Shown one piece after another: positions 1 to 7,356 of a stretch of DNA of 18,424 nucleotides. The first letter of the stretch is position 1, and each line of letters starts with the position of its first letter. The position numbers and the translations under genes are program-made. Source of the DNA: CAYVQE01 sp964633205 (lineage in GTDB: Bacteria; Myxococcota; B64-G9); contig CAZWFN010000129.1 of assembly GCA_964633205.1 (NCBI GenBank), forward strand, positions 1 through 18,424. Reading direction: 5' to 3'. Below the pieces are notes generated by a model. It did not search any database and was not told where the DNA came from. It saw only the letters and a list, made by a program, of their open reading frames with translations.

Positions 1-2954
1 GGCTGCAGCATGCCGCCGCCGGCGCCCACGTTGAGCGCCAGCGGCGCCAAGCCGGCGATGGTGGTGGCGGTGGTCATCACCCGCGGCCGCAGCCGGAGCC
101 GGGCCGCCCGCTGCACCGCGGCCCGCATCTCCAGCGCCTCCGGGGCCCGGCGCAGCTCGTCGGCCAGGGTGAACAGCAGCACGCCGTCGTTGACCGTGGC
201 CGCCACCACCACCAGCAGGCCGATCAGCACGGTGGCGCCCATGGCCAGCCCGGTGGCATCCAGGGCGAACACCATGCCGGCGGCGCTGACCGGGATGCAG
301 CCCAGGATGATCAGCGGGTAGCGCACGCTGTTGAACTGCACCGCCAGCACCACCAGCGCCAGGAAGACGGCCAGCGCCAGGATCTGCACAGCCGTATCGG
401 TCAAATCCTGCATCAGCCGGGCCTTGCCGCCGTAGTCGATCTCGTAGCCCGGCGGCAGCTCAATACGGTCCAGCGCGGCCTTCAGCTCATCCAGGGCGCG
501 GCCCACGCTGGCGCCCCAGGCGTCGGTCCGCACCACCACCTGCTTGACCTGATCCTCGCGCACGATCTCCACCGGCCCGGTTCCCCGTTCGACCGCGGCC
601 ACATCGCGCAGCCGCACGTGGCGGCCGCCGGCGGCCGGAATGCGCAGATTCTCGACCACCCGCTTGGAGTCGAGCCGCGCCTCGGGCAGGCGCAGGCGGA
701 TGGCGTAGTGCTCCTCGCCCTCCTGGTACAGGCTGGCCACCACCCCGTGCATCCAGGCCCGCAGGGACCGGGCCACCGCGGCCACCGACACGCCCAGCAC
801 CCGGGCCCGGGTGCGGTCGATGCGCACCTGCAGCTCGGGCTTGGTCAGATCCATGCCCAGGTGGACGTTGCTCAGGTGGGGGTTGTCGCGGGCGGTGTGA
901 ACCACCTGCTGGGCCGTGGCGAACAGGCGCTCGATGTCCGGGCCGCGCACCTGGATCTCGATGTCCGAGCGGCCCATCTTGCGGATGCCCTTGATGCGCA
1001 TCTGGCGCACCATGACCTTGCCGCCGGGTGGGGCCAGCCGGCCCAGCTTCTTCTTCAGCCGGCGCATGAAGCCGCGGGTGCTGACCCGGCGCTCGGCGCG
1101 CGGCACGAGCTGGATGTCGATCTCGCCCTCGTAGGCCACCTCGAAGGTATACAGACCCCAGATCTTGCCGCCGACCAGTGAAAACGCGCTTGCGATCAGC
1201 GGCTCGTCGGCGATGGCGGCCTCGATGCGCTGGAGCAGCCGGTCGGTCCGCTGCAGCGATGTGCCCGAGGGCAGCACGACCTTGATCATGATCCGGCCGT
1301 CGTCCAGCCGCGGCAAAAACTCGCTGCCCAGCGCGGGCAGCCGCAGGGCCGCCGCTGTCGCCAGCGCCGCGAACAGCAACACCACCGCATAGCGCCAGCG
1401 CAGGCTCCCGCCCACCAGCCAGCCGTAGCCGTCGCGCAAGCGGCGCTGCCAGCCGCCGGCCCGGCGGCTGCGGGGCGGGCGCAGCAGCAGCGCGCCCAGC
1501 ATGGGCACCAGGGTCAGCGCGCAGACCAGGCCGATGAGCACCACCCCGGTCACCACCAGTATCAGCTCGCGGAACAGCAGACTGGTCATGCCGGAGACGA
1601 ACAGATAGGGCACGAACAGCGCCAGCAGGGCCAGCGTGCCGGCCAACACCGGCCCCCCCACCTGCACCGCGGCTGCGGCGGCTTCGCCGTCGGCGTCCGC
1701 CCCCCCGGCAGAGCGGCGCCGGGAGATGTTCTCCAGCACCACGATCGAGGAGTCGAGCAGCACGCCGAGCGCGATAACGATGCCGGCCAGGGTGAAGATG
1801 TTGACCGAGAAGCCGCCGAGCTGCATCAGGCCGAAGTTGGCGATCAGGGTCACCGGCAGCGCCGTCAGCAGCACCAGCACCTGGCGCAGCGAGCCCAGGA
1901 ACAGAAAGGTTATCACGATGACCAGCAACGCCGCCTGGCCCGCGGCCGCCTCTACGCCCGACAGGGCGTCGGCCACGTAGTCGGCCTGGCTTTCGACCGC
2001 GCCCAGGGCCACGTGGTCGGGCACGGTCGGGCCGAGCTCCGCCAGCCGGCGCTCCAGGGCCTGGGCCACGGCCACGGTGTTGGCGTCCGGTTGCTTCTGC
2101 ACGCTGAGCTTGACGCAGGGCTGGCCGTCGAGGCGGGTGATGATGCGCTTCTCCTCGTGGGCGTCGGCCACGTCGGCCACGTCGTCCAGGGTGATGGGCT
2201 GCGCACCGCGCTCGGCCACCACCACCGCGCGGATTTGCTCGAGCGAATCGAGCTCGCCCAGGGTGCGGGCGATGAGTTCGCGCGGGCCGGCGTAGACGCG
2301 GCCGCCGAACATCTCCACGTTGGCCTCGGCCAGGGCGCGGCGCACCTGCTCCAGCGAGAGGTCGTGCTTGTCCAGGGCGCCGGGGTCGAGATGGACCCGG
2401 ATCTCGCGCTTCAGCCCGCCGGCGATCTCGGCTCCGGCCACCCCGGGCACCGCCAGCACCCGGTCCAGCAGCCAGTTGTCGGTCCAATCCCGGATCTGCA
2501 CCAGATCCCAGAGGCTCGACTGTGCGGTGAGCTGCACCACCGGCAGCTGCTGGGGATCGGCCTTGATCACGATCGGCGCGTCCATGTCCGGCGGCAGGCG
2601 GCGGGCGGCGCGGGCCATGGCGGCCTGCACGTCCTGGAAGGCCACGTCGACATCCACGCCGTAGTTGAAGTTGACCTGCAGCGTGTAGCCGCCCTCGATG
2701 GACGAGGACTCCAGGTAGTCCAGCCCCTCGACCGCGGCCATCTCGCGCTCGATGACCTCGGCCACGTGCTCCTCGATCTCCTCGGGCGTGGCCCCGCGCC
2801 ACCAGACGTGGACCTTGATCAGCGGGTAGGCGATGTCGGGCAGGAAGTCCACCGGCAGCCGCGTCAGCGACAGCACGCCCAGCACCAGCAGGGCGATGGC
2901 GATGGCGCCGGTGGCCACCTTGCGCCGTACCGCCAGCTCGGTCGGCCGGCTCAT
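1..2954 (-). CDS. RND-family efflux pump, inner-membrane permease (3' end outside window)
   Basis: Proton-driven inner-membrane pump of the RND superfamily (AcrB/CzcA/CnrA type), exporting metal ions or drugs from the periplasm through the adaptor and outer-membrane factor encoded just upstream. About 984 residues are visible; families run about 1030-1050, so roughly the last helix is lost beyond position 1. Visible landmarks are a first membrane helix at residues 13-27, the following LPVDFLPDIAYPLIKV stretch, the porter region GATPEEIEEHVAEVIEREM, the TM4 motif GVLLDSSIVVLENI near residue 400, and RPRVMTTATTIAGLAPLAL near the end. TM4 has one acidic residue followed by Ser, where AcrB has Asp-Asp; CzcA-type metal pumps also have a single Asp there, but the upstream Asp of CzcA (D402) is replaced here by Ala. 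The start ATG overlaps the adaptor's TGA (ATGA), implying coupled translation. Family assignment is firm; substrate is inferred only from context. Confidence 0.93.
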   Translation of the reverse strand, partial: MSRPTELAVRRKVATGAIAIALLVLGVLSLTRLPVDFLPDIAYPLIKVHVWWRGATPEEIEEHVAEVIEREMAAVEGLDYLESSSIEGGYTLQVNFNYGVDVDVAFQDVQAAMARAARRLPPDMDAPIVIKADPQQLPVVQLTAQSSLWDLVQIRDWTDNWLLDRVLAVPGVAGAEIAGGLKREIRVHLDPGALDKHDLSLEQVRRALAEANVEMFGGRVYAGPRELIARTLGELDSLEQIRAVVVAERGAQPITLDDVADVADAHEEKRIITRLDGQPCVKLSVQKQPDANTVAVAQALERRLAELGPTVPDHVALGAVESQADYVADALSGVEAAAGQAALLVIVITFLFLGSLRQVLVLLTALPVTLIANFGLMQLGGFSVNIFTLAGIVIALGVLLDSSIVVLENISRRRSAGGADADGEAAAAAVQVGGPVLAGTLALLALFVPYLFVSGMTSLLFRELILVVTGVVLIGLVCALTLVPMLGALLLRPPRSRRAGGWQRRLRDGYGWLVGGSLRWRYAVVLLFAALATAAALRLPALGSEFLPRLDDGRIMIKVVLPSGTSLQRTDRLLQRIEAAIADEPLIASAFSLVGGKIWGLYTFEVAYEGEIDIQLVPRAERRVSTRGFMRRLKKKLGRLAPPGGKVMVRQMRIKGIRKMGRSDIEIQVRGPDIERLFATAQQVVHTARDNPHLSNVHLGMDLTKPELQVRIDRTRARVLGVSVAAVARSLRAWMHGVVASLYQEGEEHYAIRLRLPEARLDSKRVVENLRIPAAGGRHVRLRDVAAVERGTGPVEIVREDQVKQVVVRTDAWGASVGRALDELKAALDRIELPPGYEIDYGGKARLMQDLTDTAVQILALAVFLALVVLAVQFNSVRYPLIILGCIPVSAAGMVFALDATGLAMGATVLIGLLVVVAATVNDGVLLFTLADELRRAPEALEMRAAVQRAARLRLRPRVMTTATTIAGLAPLALNVGAGGGMLQ

Positions 2955-4222
2955 CGGTCCGCGGCCCCGCGCGCTCGACCGCCGTTCCCGCCGGCGCCCT
3001 CGCCCTGGTCCTTGCCCTGGTCCTTGCCCTGGGCCCGGCCCTTGCTCTGGCCCTTGCTCTGGCTCTTGCTCTGGCCTTTGCTCTGGCCCTTGCCCTGGCT
3101 CTTGCTCTGGCCCTTGCCCGGACCGGCGTTCCGCGCATCCTTCGGCTTCCCGGCGCCGGCCAGTCGCACCTGCATGCCGTCGCGCAGCCGGCCGTGCCCG
3201 GCCACGGCCACCCGCTCGCCGGCCTCGAGGCCGGAGCGGATCTGTACCCGATCGCCGTCGTCTATGCCGGTGCCGACCCGGCGCCGTTCGGCTTTGCGGT
3301 CGGCGCTGATCACCACCACCAGCGGCCCGCCGTCGCCGGGGTGCAGCAGGGCCTCGCGCGGTACGGCCAGCGCGTCCACCGTGGCCAGGCGCAGCTGCAG
3401 CCGGGCGAACATGCCCGGCGCCAGCGCAGCGTCGGTGTCCAGCTCGGCCTCGACGGTGCGGGTGTGGCTGCGGCGGTCGATCTCGGGATAGAGCCGGGTC
3501 ACCGCGCCCGCGAAGCGCCGGTCGGCGAAGGCGTCCAGCCGGGCCTGGACGAGCTGGCCGGCGGCCAAGTCGGCGGCCCGGTCCTCGGGGACGCCGAAGC
3601 GCAGCACCAGGCTGTCGGGGTCGAAGACCTCGAGCAGCGGGGCGCGGGCGGCCACGAAGTCGCCCGCGACCACGTGCACCCGGCCGACCACGCCGGCCCA
3701 GGGGGCGCGGATGCGGTAGTCGCCCAGCTTCTCGCTGGCGCGGGCCAGCCGGGCCCGGGCTTCGCTGACCCGCACCCGGGCCTCGTCCAGCTTCTCGCCG
3801 GGCAGCGCGCCGCTGGCCACCAGCCGCTCGACCCGCTCCAGCTCGAGCTGCTCGCGGTCGAGCGCGGCCCGGGCCGAGGCCTCGCTGGCGTCGTCGCCGC
3901 GGGCGCGGCCGATGCGCACCAGGCGCTGGCCGGCGCGCACCCGATCGCCCTCGCGCACCGCCAGGGCGACCACCGGCCCCTCCACCGGCGCGACCATGCG
4001 GGCGGTGCGCACCGGCTCGATGCTGCCGGTCAGCTCCAGCCGGTCGACCAGCTCGATCCGCTCGACCCGGGCCAGCGCCACCTGGGGCAGGCGCTGGCGG
4101 CGTTTCTTGGTTTGCTGGGCCTCGCCGTCGCAGGCGGTGGCCGCCAGGGCCGCCAACAGCAACAGGGCCGGTGACCGGACCATTCCGGGTGCTGCGGTGA
4201 TTCTCATGTCGCGGTGGCTCAT
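2951..4222 (-). CDS. RND efflux periplasmic adaptor (membrane fusion protein), lipoprotein
   Basis: Periplasmic adaptor that bridges the RND pump and the outer-membrane factor. It has 423 residues. The N-terminus carries a hydrophobic segment ending ALAATAC, so Cys31 is probably the lipidated residue. Next come a first half-lipoyl segment (APVEGPVVALAVREGDRVRA), an alpha-hairpin region rich in Ala/Arg/Glu, the second half-lipoyl segment (IRAPWAGVVGRVHVVAGDFV), and beta-barrel and membrane-proximal parts up to about residue 355: the usual HlyD/AcrA order. Residues 357-423 are an unusual tail of Lys, Gln, Ser and Gly encoded by a 12-bp repeat. The start ATG overlaps the stop of the outer-membrane factor (ATGA) and is preceded by a strong GGAGGAGG ribosome site. 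The lipobox is slightly off consensus. It has no His- or Met-rich metal motif, so the substrate cannot be read from this protein. Confidence 0.93.
   Translation of the reverse strand: MSHRDMRITAAPGMVRSPALLLLAALAATACDGEAQQTKKRRQRLPQVALARVERIELVDRLELTGSIEPVRTARMVAPVEGPVVALAVREGDRVRAGQRLVRIGRARGDDASEASARAALDREQLELERVERLVASGALPGEKLDEARVRVSEARARLARASEKLGDYRIRAPWAGVVGRVHVVAGDFVAARAPLLEVFDPDSLVLRFGVPEDRAADLAAGQLVQARLDAFADRRFAGAVTRLYPEIDRRSHTRTVEAELDTDAALAPGMFARLQLRLATVDALAVPREALLHPGDGGPLVVVISADRKAERRRVGTGIDDGDRVQIRSGLEAGERVAVAGHGRLRDGMQVRLAGAGKPKDARNAGPGKGQSKSQGKGQSKGQSKSQSKGQSKGRAQGKDQGKDQGEGAGGNGGRARGAADR
3001..3120. repeat. Degenerate 12-bp tandem repeat inside the adaptor gene
   Basis: About ten imperfect copies of a 12-bp unit, read on the plus strand as variants of cttgctctggcc and cttgccctggtc, with a 6-bp sub-period. 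On the coding (minus) strand it encodes repeating Gly-Gln-Ser-Lys and Gly-Lys-Asp-Gln tetrapeptides in the adaptor tail. The repeat preserves the reading frame, since 12 is a multiple of 3, so copy number can change without breaking the gene or the overlapping start of the pump gene. Confidence 0.85.
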
Positions 4223-5706
4223 GATCCTCCTCCGGCGGCCAGCTCGAGCAGGGCCCGGGCGGTGTGCTGATCGACCCGCGCCTGGCAGTGGCGGGTCTCG
4301 GCGGCCAGCAGGGCGGCCTGGGCGTCGAGCACGTCCATGGTGGTGCCGCGGCCCAGCGCGGCCTTCTCGCGGGCGATGCGCAGGCTCTCGCGCGCCATGG
4401 CGATGGCCTTCTCAGTGGCCGCGGCGCGGGCGGTGGCCGAGCGCAGCTCGATCAGGGCAGATTCGACCTGGCGCCGGATGCTCAGCCCGAGCTGGCGCCG
4501 GTGCTCGCGCAGCGCCCGCAGCGCGGCCCGTTCTTCGTCCACCCGGGCCGGGGTGGCCAGGCCGTCGAACAGCGGCAGCGCCAGCTCCAACCCGGCGAAG
4601 CCCAGGTCGTTGTACTCACCGGCGATGCCCAGCCGGGCGCCGTAGGTGGCCTTGGCCGCCAGCACCGGCCAGTAGGCGGCCCGGGCGGTGTCGACCCGTT
4701 CGGCCTGGGCCCGGATGCGCAGCTCGAGCGCGGCCATGTCGGGCCGCCGCGCCACGGCTGCGGCCAGCACGCGTTCGGCATCCGGCGCCGCGGCCGCGGT
4801 GCCGAGCTCGCCCGCCAGCTGCAGGCCCGCGTCCGGGATCTGCTCGACGCCCAGCAGGCTGGCCAGCAGCCGCTGGTAGACCGCACGCTGGCCGCGCTGG
4901 ACGATCAGGCCGTGATCCAGCTCGGCGATGCGCACCTCGATGTTGAGCCGGTCGACCCGGGCCGCCTTGCGCGCGGCGATCAGCTCCTCGGTCTTGCGCC
5001 GGTGGGCCAGCAGCGCCGCGCGGGCCTGGAGCGTGGCGTCTATGGCCCGATCCTGGCCCAGCAGGGCGTAGAAGGTGTTTTTGACGTTATACACCAGCTC
5101 GGCCCGGCTGCGCGCCAGCTGCCGCCGGGCGGCGGCGGCCTCCAACTCGGCCGCGGCGGCGGCACTGACCACGCGCCCGCCGGCCAGCAGCGGCACCCGC
5201 AGCACCAGGTCGGCGGCCAGGATGTCGTGGGCGAAGTCGGCGTCCAGCACGCGGCCGCGGGCCGGCACCAGCCGCTCGGCGTGCCAGTGGTGGCGGTAGG
5301 CGGCGGCCAGGTCCAGCCGCGGCCAGTGGCCGGCGGCGGCCTGGCGGCGGCGGGCGGCGGCCGCCTCCGCCTCCCAGGCGCCGGCGGCCAGCTCGGGGTT
5401 GCGGGCCCGGGCGATGGCCAGCGCCCGTTCCAGTGTCAGCGCGGCTTCGCCGAGCGCGACTGGCTGCGCCGCGGTCGCGGATGCCCGTTGGTCCGGCTGG
5501 GCGGCGGCCGCGCCGGTAGCCACCAGCGGCGGCGGCGGGTTGGCGCTGCCGGCCGGGGTGGGATCGAGGGTGGCGCAGCCGGCAGTCACGGCGGCTATGG
5601 CCGAAAAAACCGCAGCGCGCGTTGCGTTCCTGCTGTGCGAGCATGATGGAGCCGCACCGGGTCGAGTTGCGGCGCGGACCGGACCGTACGGGCGGCGCCG
5701 GCTCAT
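4219..5706 (-). CDS. RND efflux outer-membrane factor (TolC/CusC-like), probable lipoprotein
   Basis: Outer-membrane exit channel of the tripartite pump, 495 residues. The N-terminus has a charged leader, a short hydrophobic stretch and AVTAGC, so Cys44 is a likely acylation site as in CusC/NodT-type channels. Two OEP-type halves follow, each rich in long Ala/Arg/Glu helices: one opens with LTLERALAIARARNPELAAG, and the second includes RRPDMAALELRIRAQAERV and ends with the family-like ALGRGTTMDVLDAQAALLAAE. The start is set at the ATG overlapping the upstream TGA (ATGA). The frame stays open further upstream, but that stretch lies across the sensor and anti-sigma genes and is only a GC-driven extension. 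The leader before Cys44 is longer than usual, so a later non-ATG start is possible. The stop overlaps the adaptor start, so stoichiometry is probably set by coupled translation. Confidence 0.93.
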   Translation of the reverse strand: MSRRRPYGPVRAATRPGAAPSCSHSRNATRAAVFSAIAAVTAGCATLDPTPAGSANPPPPLVATGAAAAQPDQRASATAAQPVALGEAALTLERALAIARARNPELAAGAWEAEAAAARRRQAAAGHWPRLDLAAAYRHHWHAERLVPARGRVLDADFAHDILAADLVLRVPLLAGGRVVSAAAAAELEAAAARRQLARSRAELVYNVKNTFYALLGQDRAIDATLQARAALLAHRRKTEELIAARKAARVDRLNIEVRIAELDHGLIVQRGQRAVYQRLLASLLGVEQIPDAGLQLAGELGTAAAAPDAERVLAAAVARRPDMAALELRIRAQAERVDTARAAYWPVLAAKATYGARLGIAGEYNDLGFAGLELALPLFDGLATPARVDEERAALRALREHRRQLGLSIRRQVESALIELRSATARAAATEKAIAMARESLRIAREKAALGRGTTMDVLDAQAALLAAETRHCQARVDQHTARALLELAAGGGS

Positions 5707-6185
5707 GGCTCGGCGCCCGCCGCTTGCGACAGCTTCCGTATACCGGAGAACATCTCGCGGCGCAGCAGGGCCCGGAAGGCCTGGCGCTGGCCGGGGCGCA
5801 GCAGCCCGTTGACGCCCACCAGGTGGTCGGCCACGGCGCGCTGCATGGCGGCCTGCTCGGCGGCGTAGCGCTCCAGCAGCCCGCCCAGCCCGGCGGCGTC
5901 GGCCGCGGGCGCACAGATGGCCGCGGCCAGCTCGGCCCGCAGCGCGGCCGTGCGCTGCCAGTAGCGGGCGCGGCGCTGGTGCATGCGCTGGCGCATGGCG
6001 GCCAGCCGCCGGCGCTGCTCGGCGTCGAGCTGCAGCCGGTCCAGCAGACAGTCGCTCGCGGCCTTGCCCTTGGCGGCCGGGGCCGCGGCCGCCCGGCGCT
6101 CCAGACCGAGCAGCAGCGAGACGTTCAGCGCCGCCGACAGGCCCAGCAACGACAGCAGCAGGGTCGTTCTCACTCGGGGATGCAT
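5703..6185 (-). CDS. Periplasmic metal-sensor/chaperone-like protein (Metal_resist; CnrX/ZraP-like)
   Basis: A 160-residue protein with one N-terminal membrane anchor or signal (TLLLSLLGLSAALNVSLLLG) followed by a helical periplasmic domain. The pattern of LQLDAEQRRRLAAMRQRMHQRR, then a Tyr/Leu-rich helix, then QRAVADHLVGVNGLLRPGQR resembles the CnrX/ZraP/CpxP helical-hairpin family, in which a protein of this type senses metal and controls an anti-sigma factor. Candidate metal ligands are Cys46, Met64, Met68, His69, Cys91 and His121; His121 sits where CnrX has a ligand His in its last helix, by my alignment by eye. Its start overlaps the end of the anti-sigma gene by 16 nt and its TGA overlaps the outer-membrane factor ATG. 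A role as CnrX-like input to the sigma/anti-sigma pair is inference from gene order. Confidence 0.8.
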   Translation of the reverse strand: MHPRVRTTLLLSLLGLSAALNVSLLLGLERRAAAAPAAKGKAASDCLLDRLQLDAEQRRRLAAMRQRMHQRRARYWQRTAALRAELAAAICAPAADAAGLGGLLERYAAEQAAMQRAVADHLVGVNGLLRPGQRQAFRALLRREMFSGIRKLSQAAGAEP

Positions 6186-6625
6186 CGCAGCAATCCTTCC
6201 TGGCCGTTGTCCAGGCCGAAGGCGACCGCGTCGAAGGCCTCGGCCACCAGCGCCCGCTCGGCCGGCGGGCGCTGGGTGGTGGCGGGCGGTGGTGCGCCCC
6301 AGGACAGCAGCGCGCCGGCCGCAAAGCCCAGCCCGGCGCAGCCGGCCACCCAGGCGGCGCGTACCAGCGCGGCCCGCTGCCGGCGGTGCCAGGGCTGCCG
6401 GCCGGTGGCGGCTGCTGCAGCGGCCACCCGCGGCCACAGTCCCGCGGGCGGCGGCGGCGCCGCCGCGGCTGCGGCCAGCCCGGCCCACTGCCGCCGGGCG
6501 CGATCGAGCACCGCGGCGCAGGCGCGACAGCCGGCCAGGTGGGCCTCCAGCGCCGAGCGCCGGCGCGGCGCCAGCTCGTCGTCCAGGTAGGCGGAAATCC
6601 ACCTGCGGGCCCGGCCACAGCGCAT
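6170..6625 (-). CDS. Anti-sigma factor with zf-HC2 zinc finger and one membrane helix
   Basis: A 151-residue protein of the kind that holds an ECF sigma factor inactive at the membrane. The N-terminus matches the zf-HC2/ZAS domain: Cys3, then the SAYLDDEL segment, then His29-Leu-Ala-Gly-Cys33-Arg-Ala-Cys36, giving the expected Cys/His-x3-Cys-x2-Cys zinc site. A Pro/Ala linker leads to a single hydrophobic helix around residues 85-110 (WVAGCAGLGFAAGALLSW), leaving a short periplasmic tail. It follows the sigma gene after 156 bp and overlaps the sensor gene downstream. The start ATG at 6625 has a GAGGAGG ribosome site six to seven bases upstream. CnrY, which plays this role in the cnr system, is a short non-zinc protein, so the resemblance is functional rather than by sequence. 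The periplasmic tail is the plausible contact point for the sensor protein. Confidence 0.9.
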   Translation of the reverse strand: MRCGRARRWISAYLDDELAPRRRSALEAHLAGCRACAAVLDRARRQWAGLAAAAAAPPPPAGLWPRVAAAAAATGRQPWHRRQRAALVRAAWVAGCAGLGFAAGALLSWGAPPPATTQRPPAERALVAEAFDAVAFGLDNGQEGLLRCIPE

Positions 6626-6781
6626 GATCGGCCTCCTCGTTCGGTCGCAGCCCGACCGCCCGGATGCCCGGGAGACCGCGGGCAGGTCGGCCCGCTCCTT
6701 GGGTCCCGGGATAGGAAACCGCTCGAGCGGGCGAATCTTGCGCGGCGGGGGCGTTTTTTTCGAGGCACGCCCGGGTCGGGC
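6626..6781. other. Intergenic region between sigma and anti-sigma genes, with 12-bp palindrome
   Basis: This is the only sizeable spacer in the efflux unit. It holds a perfect palindrome ccgctcgagcgg at 6719-6730, a T7 run at 6754-6760 (A7 on the transcribed strand), and a small inverted repeat gggcgt/acgccc at 6749-6754 and 6767-6772 with the T run in its loop. The anti-sigma ribosome site lies at its left end. No GGAAC-type ECF -35 element and no convincing terminator was found, so whether it contains a sigma-dependent internal promoter is open. Confidence 0.4.
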
Positions 6782-7354
6782 TCAGTCGGCCAGCAGGCGC
6801 TGCAGCCGGCGCCGGGCGCGGTGCAGCAAGGACTCGACCGCGGCCGGGGAGCAGTCCAGCGCGGTGGCGATCTCGGCGTAGCTCAGGTCATCGAAGCGCT
6901 TCAGGATCAGCGCCAGCCGCTGGCGGGCCGGCAGCCGCAGCAGGGCCCGGCGCAGCCGGTCCATCTGCTGGCGCTGCTCGGCGCGGTGATCCGGCCGCTC
7001 GCATTCGGGCGCCGCCAGCCCGGCCAGCGCTTCCTCGGCCGGGCCGGCCCGGCGCAGGCGCCGCTCGGCCCGGGCGCGGTGGTTGAGGCAGCGGTTGACC
7101 ACCACCCGGCGCAGCCAGGCCGTGAAGCGGCCCCGGGCCCGGTAGCGGCGGGCCGCCCGCCCCAGGCCGGCGAACAGCGCCTGGGTGATGTCGCAGGCGT
7201 CCTGTTCGTCGAGCAGGAAGTGGTAGGCGGTGGCGAAGACGCGCCCGGCGTGGCGCCGGTAGAGCGCCTCCAGGGCCGCTCGCTCGCCGGCGGCCAGCCG
7301 GCGCATCAGGGCGTCGTCGTCCGGCTGTACGTCCTGCCCGGTCGGCTGCGGCAA
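6782..7354 (-). CDS. ECF (group 4) RNA polymerase sigma factor
   Basis: A small sigma-70 family protein with regions 2 and 4 only. Region 2 runs from ALMRRLAAGERAALEALYR through DEQDACDITQALFAGLG to RFTAWLRRVVVNRCLNHRAR; region 4 contains LLRLPARQRLALILKRF and the helix-turn-helix DLSYAEIATALDCSPAAVES. Two starts are possible: TTG at 7354, 3 nt after the transporter's stop and behind a G-rich stretch, giving 190 residues, or ATG at 7306 giving 174. I prefer TTG because it retains the Asp/Leu residues (DDDALMRR) that normally begin region 2, but the ribosome site is weak for both. The gene is directly followed by its anti-sigma factor, so it most likely drives this same efflux locus when the sensor detects its signal. 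Confidence 0.9.
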   Translation of the reverse strand: MPQPTGQDVQPDDDALMRRLAAGERAALEALYRRHAGRVFATAYHFLLDEQDACDITQALFAGLGRAARRYRARGRFTAWLRRVVVNRCLNHRARAERRLRRAGPAEEALAGLAAPECERPDHRAEQRQQMDRLRRALLRLPARQRLALILKRFDDLSYAEIATALDCSPAAVESLLHRARRRLQRLLAD

Positions 7355-7356
7355 GC

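Noticed and set aside
3001..3120. CRISPR-like array
   Set aside because: Contiguous 12-bp units without spacers inside a coding region; the same holds for the 9-bp array at 13708-13756.
487..3138. Open frame of 883 codons on the minus strand across the pump gene
   Set aside because: It is Arg/Ala/Gly/Pro-rich nonsense in a shifted frame; the real RND pump frame covers the same DNA from 2954 leftward and is open to the window edge.
2013..3491. Long plus-strand open frame opposite the pump and adaptor
   Set aside because: Low-complexity shadow frame of GC-rich DNA, with no recognisable domain, and antisense to well-supported genes.
5707..6768. N-terminal extension of the outer-membrane factor to about 849 residues
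   Set aside because: The extra part lies over the sensor and anti-sigma genes in another frame and has no domain; the ATG at 5706 overlaps the upstream stop and precedes a signal-like leader.
6626..6781. ECF-type promoter between the sigma and anti-sigma genes
   Set aside because: No GGAAC-like -35 with a CGTC-like -10 at proper spacing was found on the coding strand.
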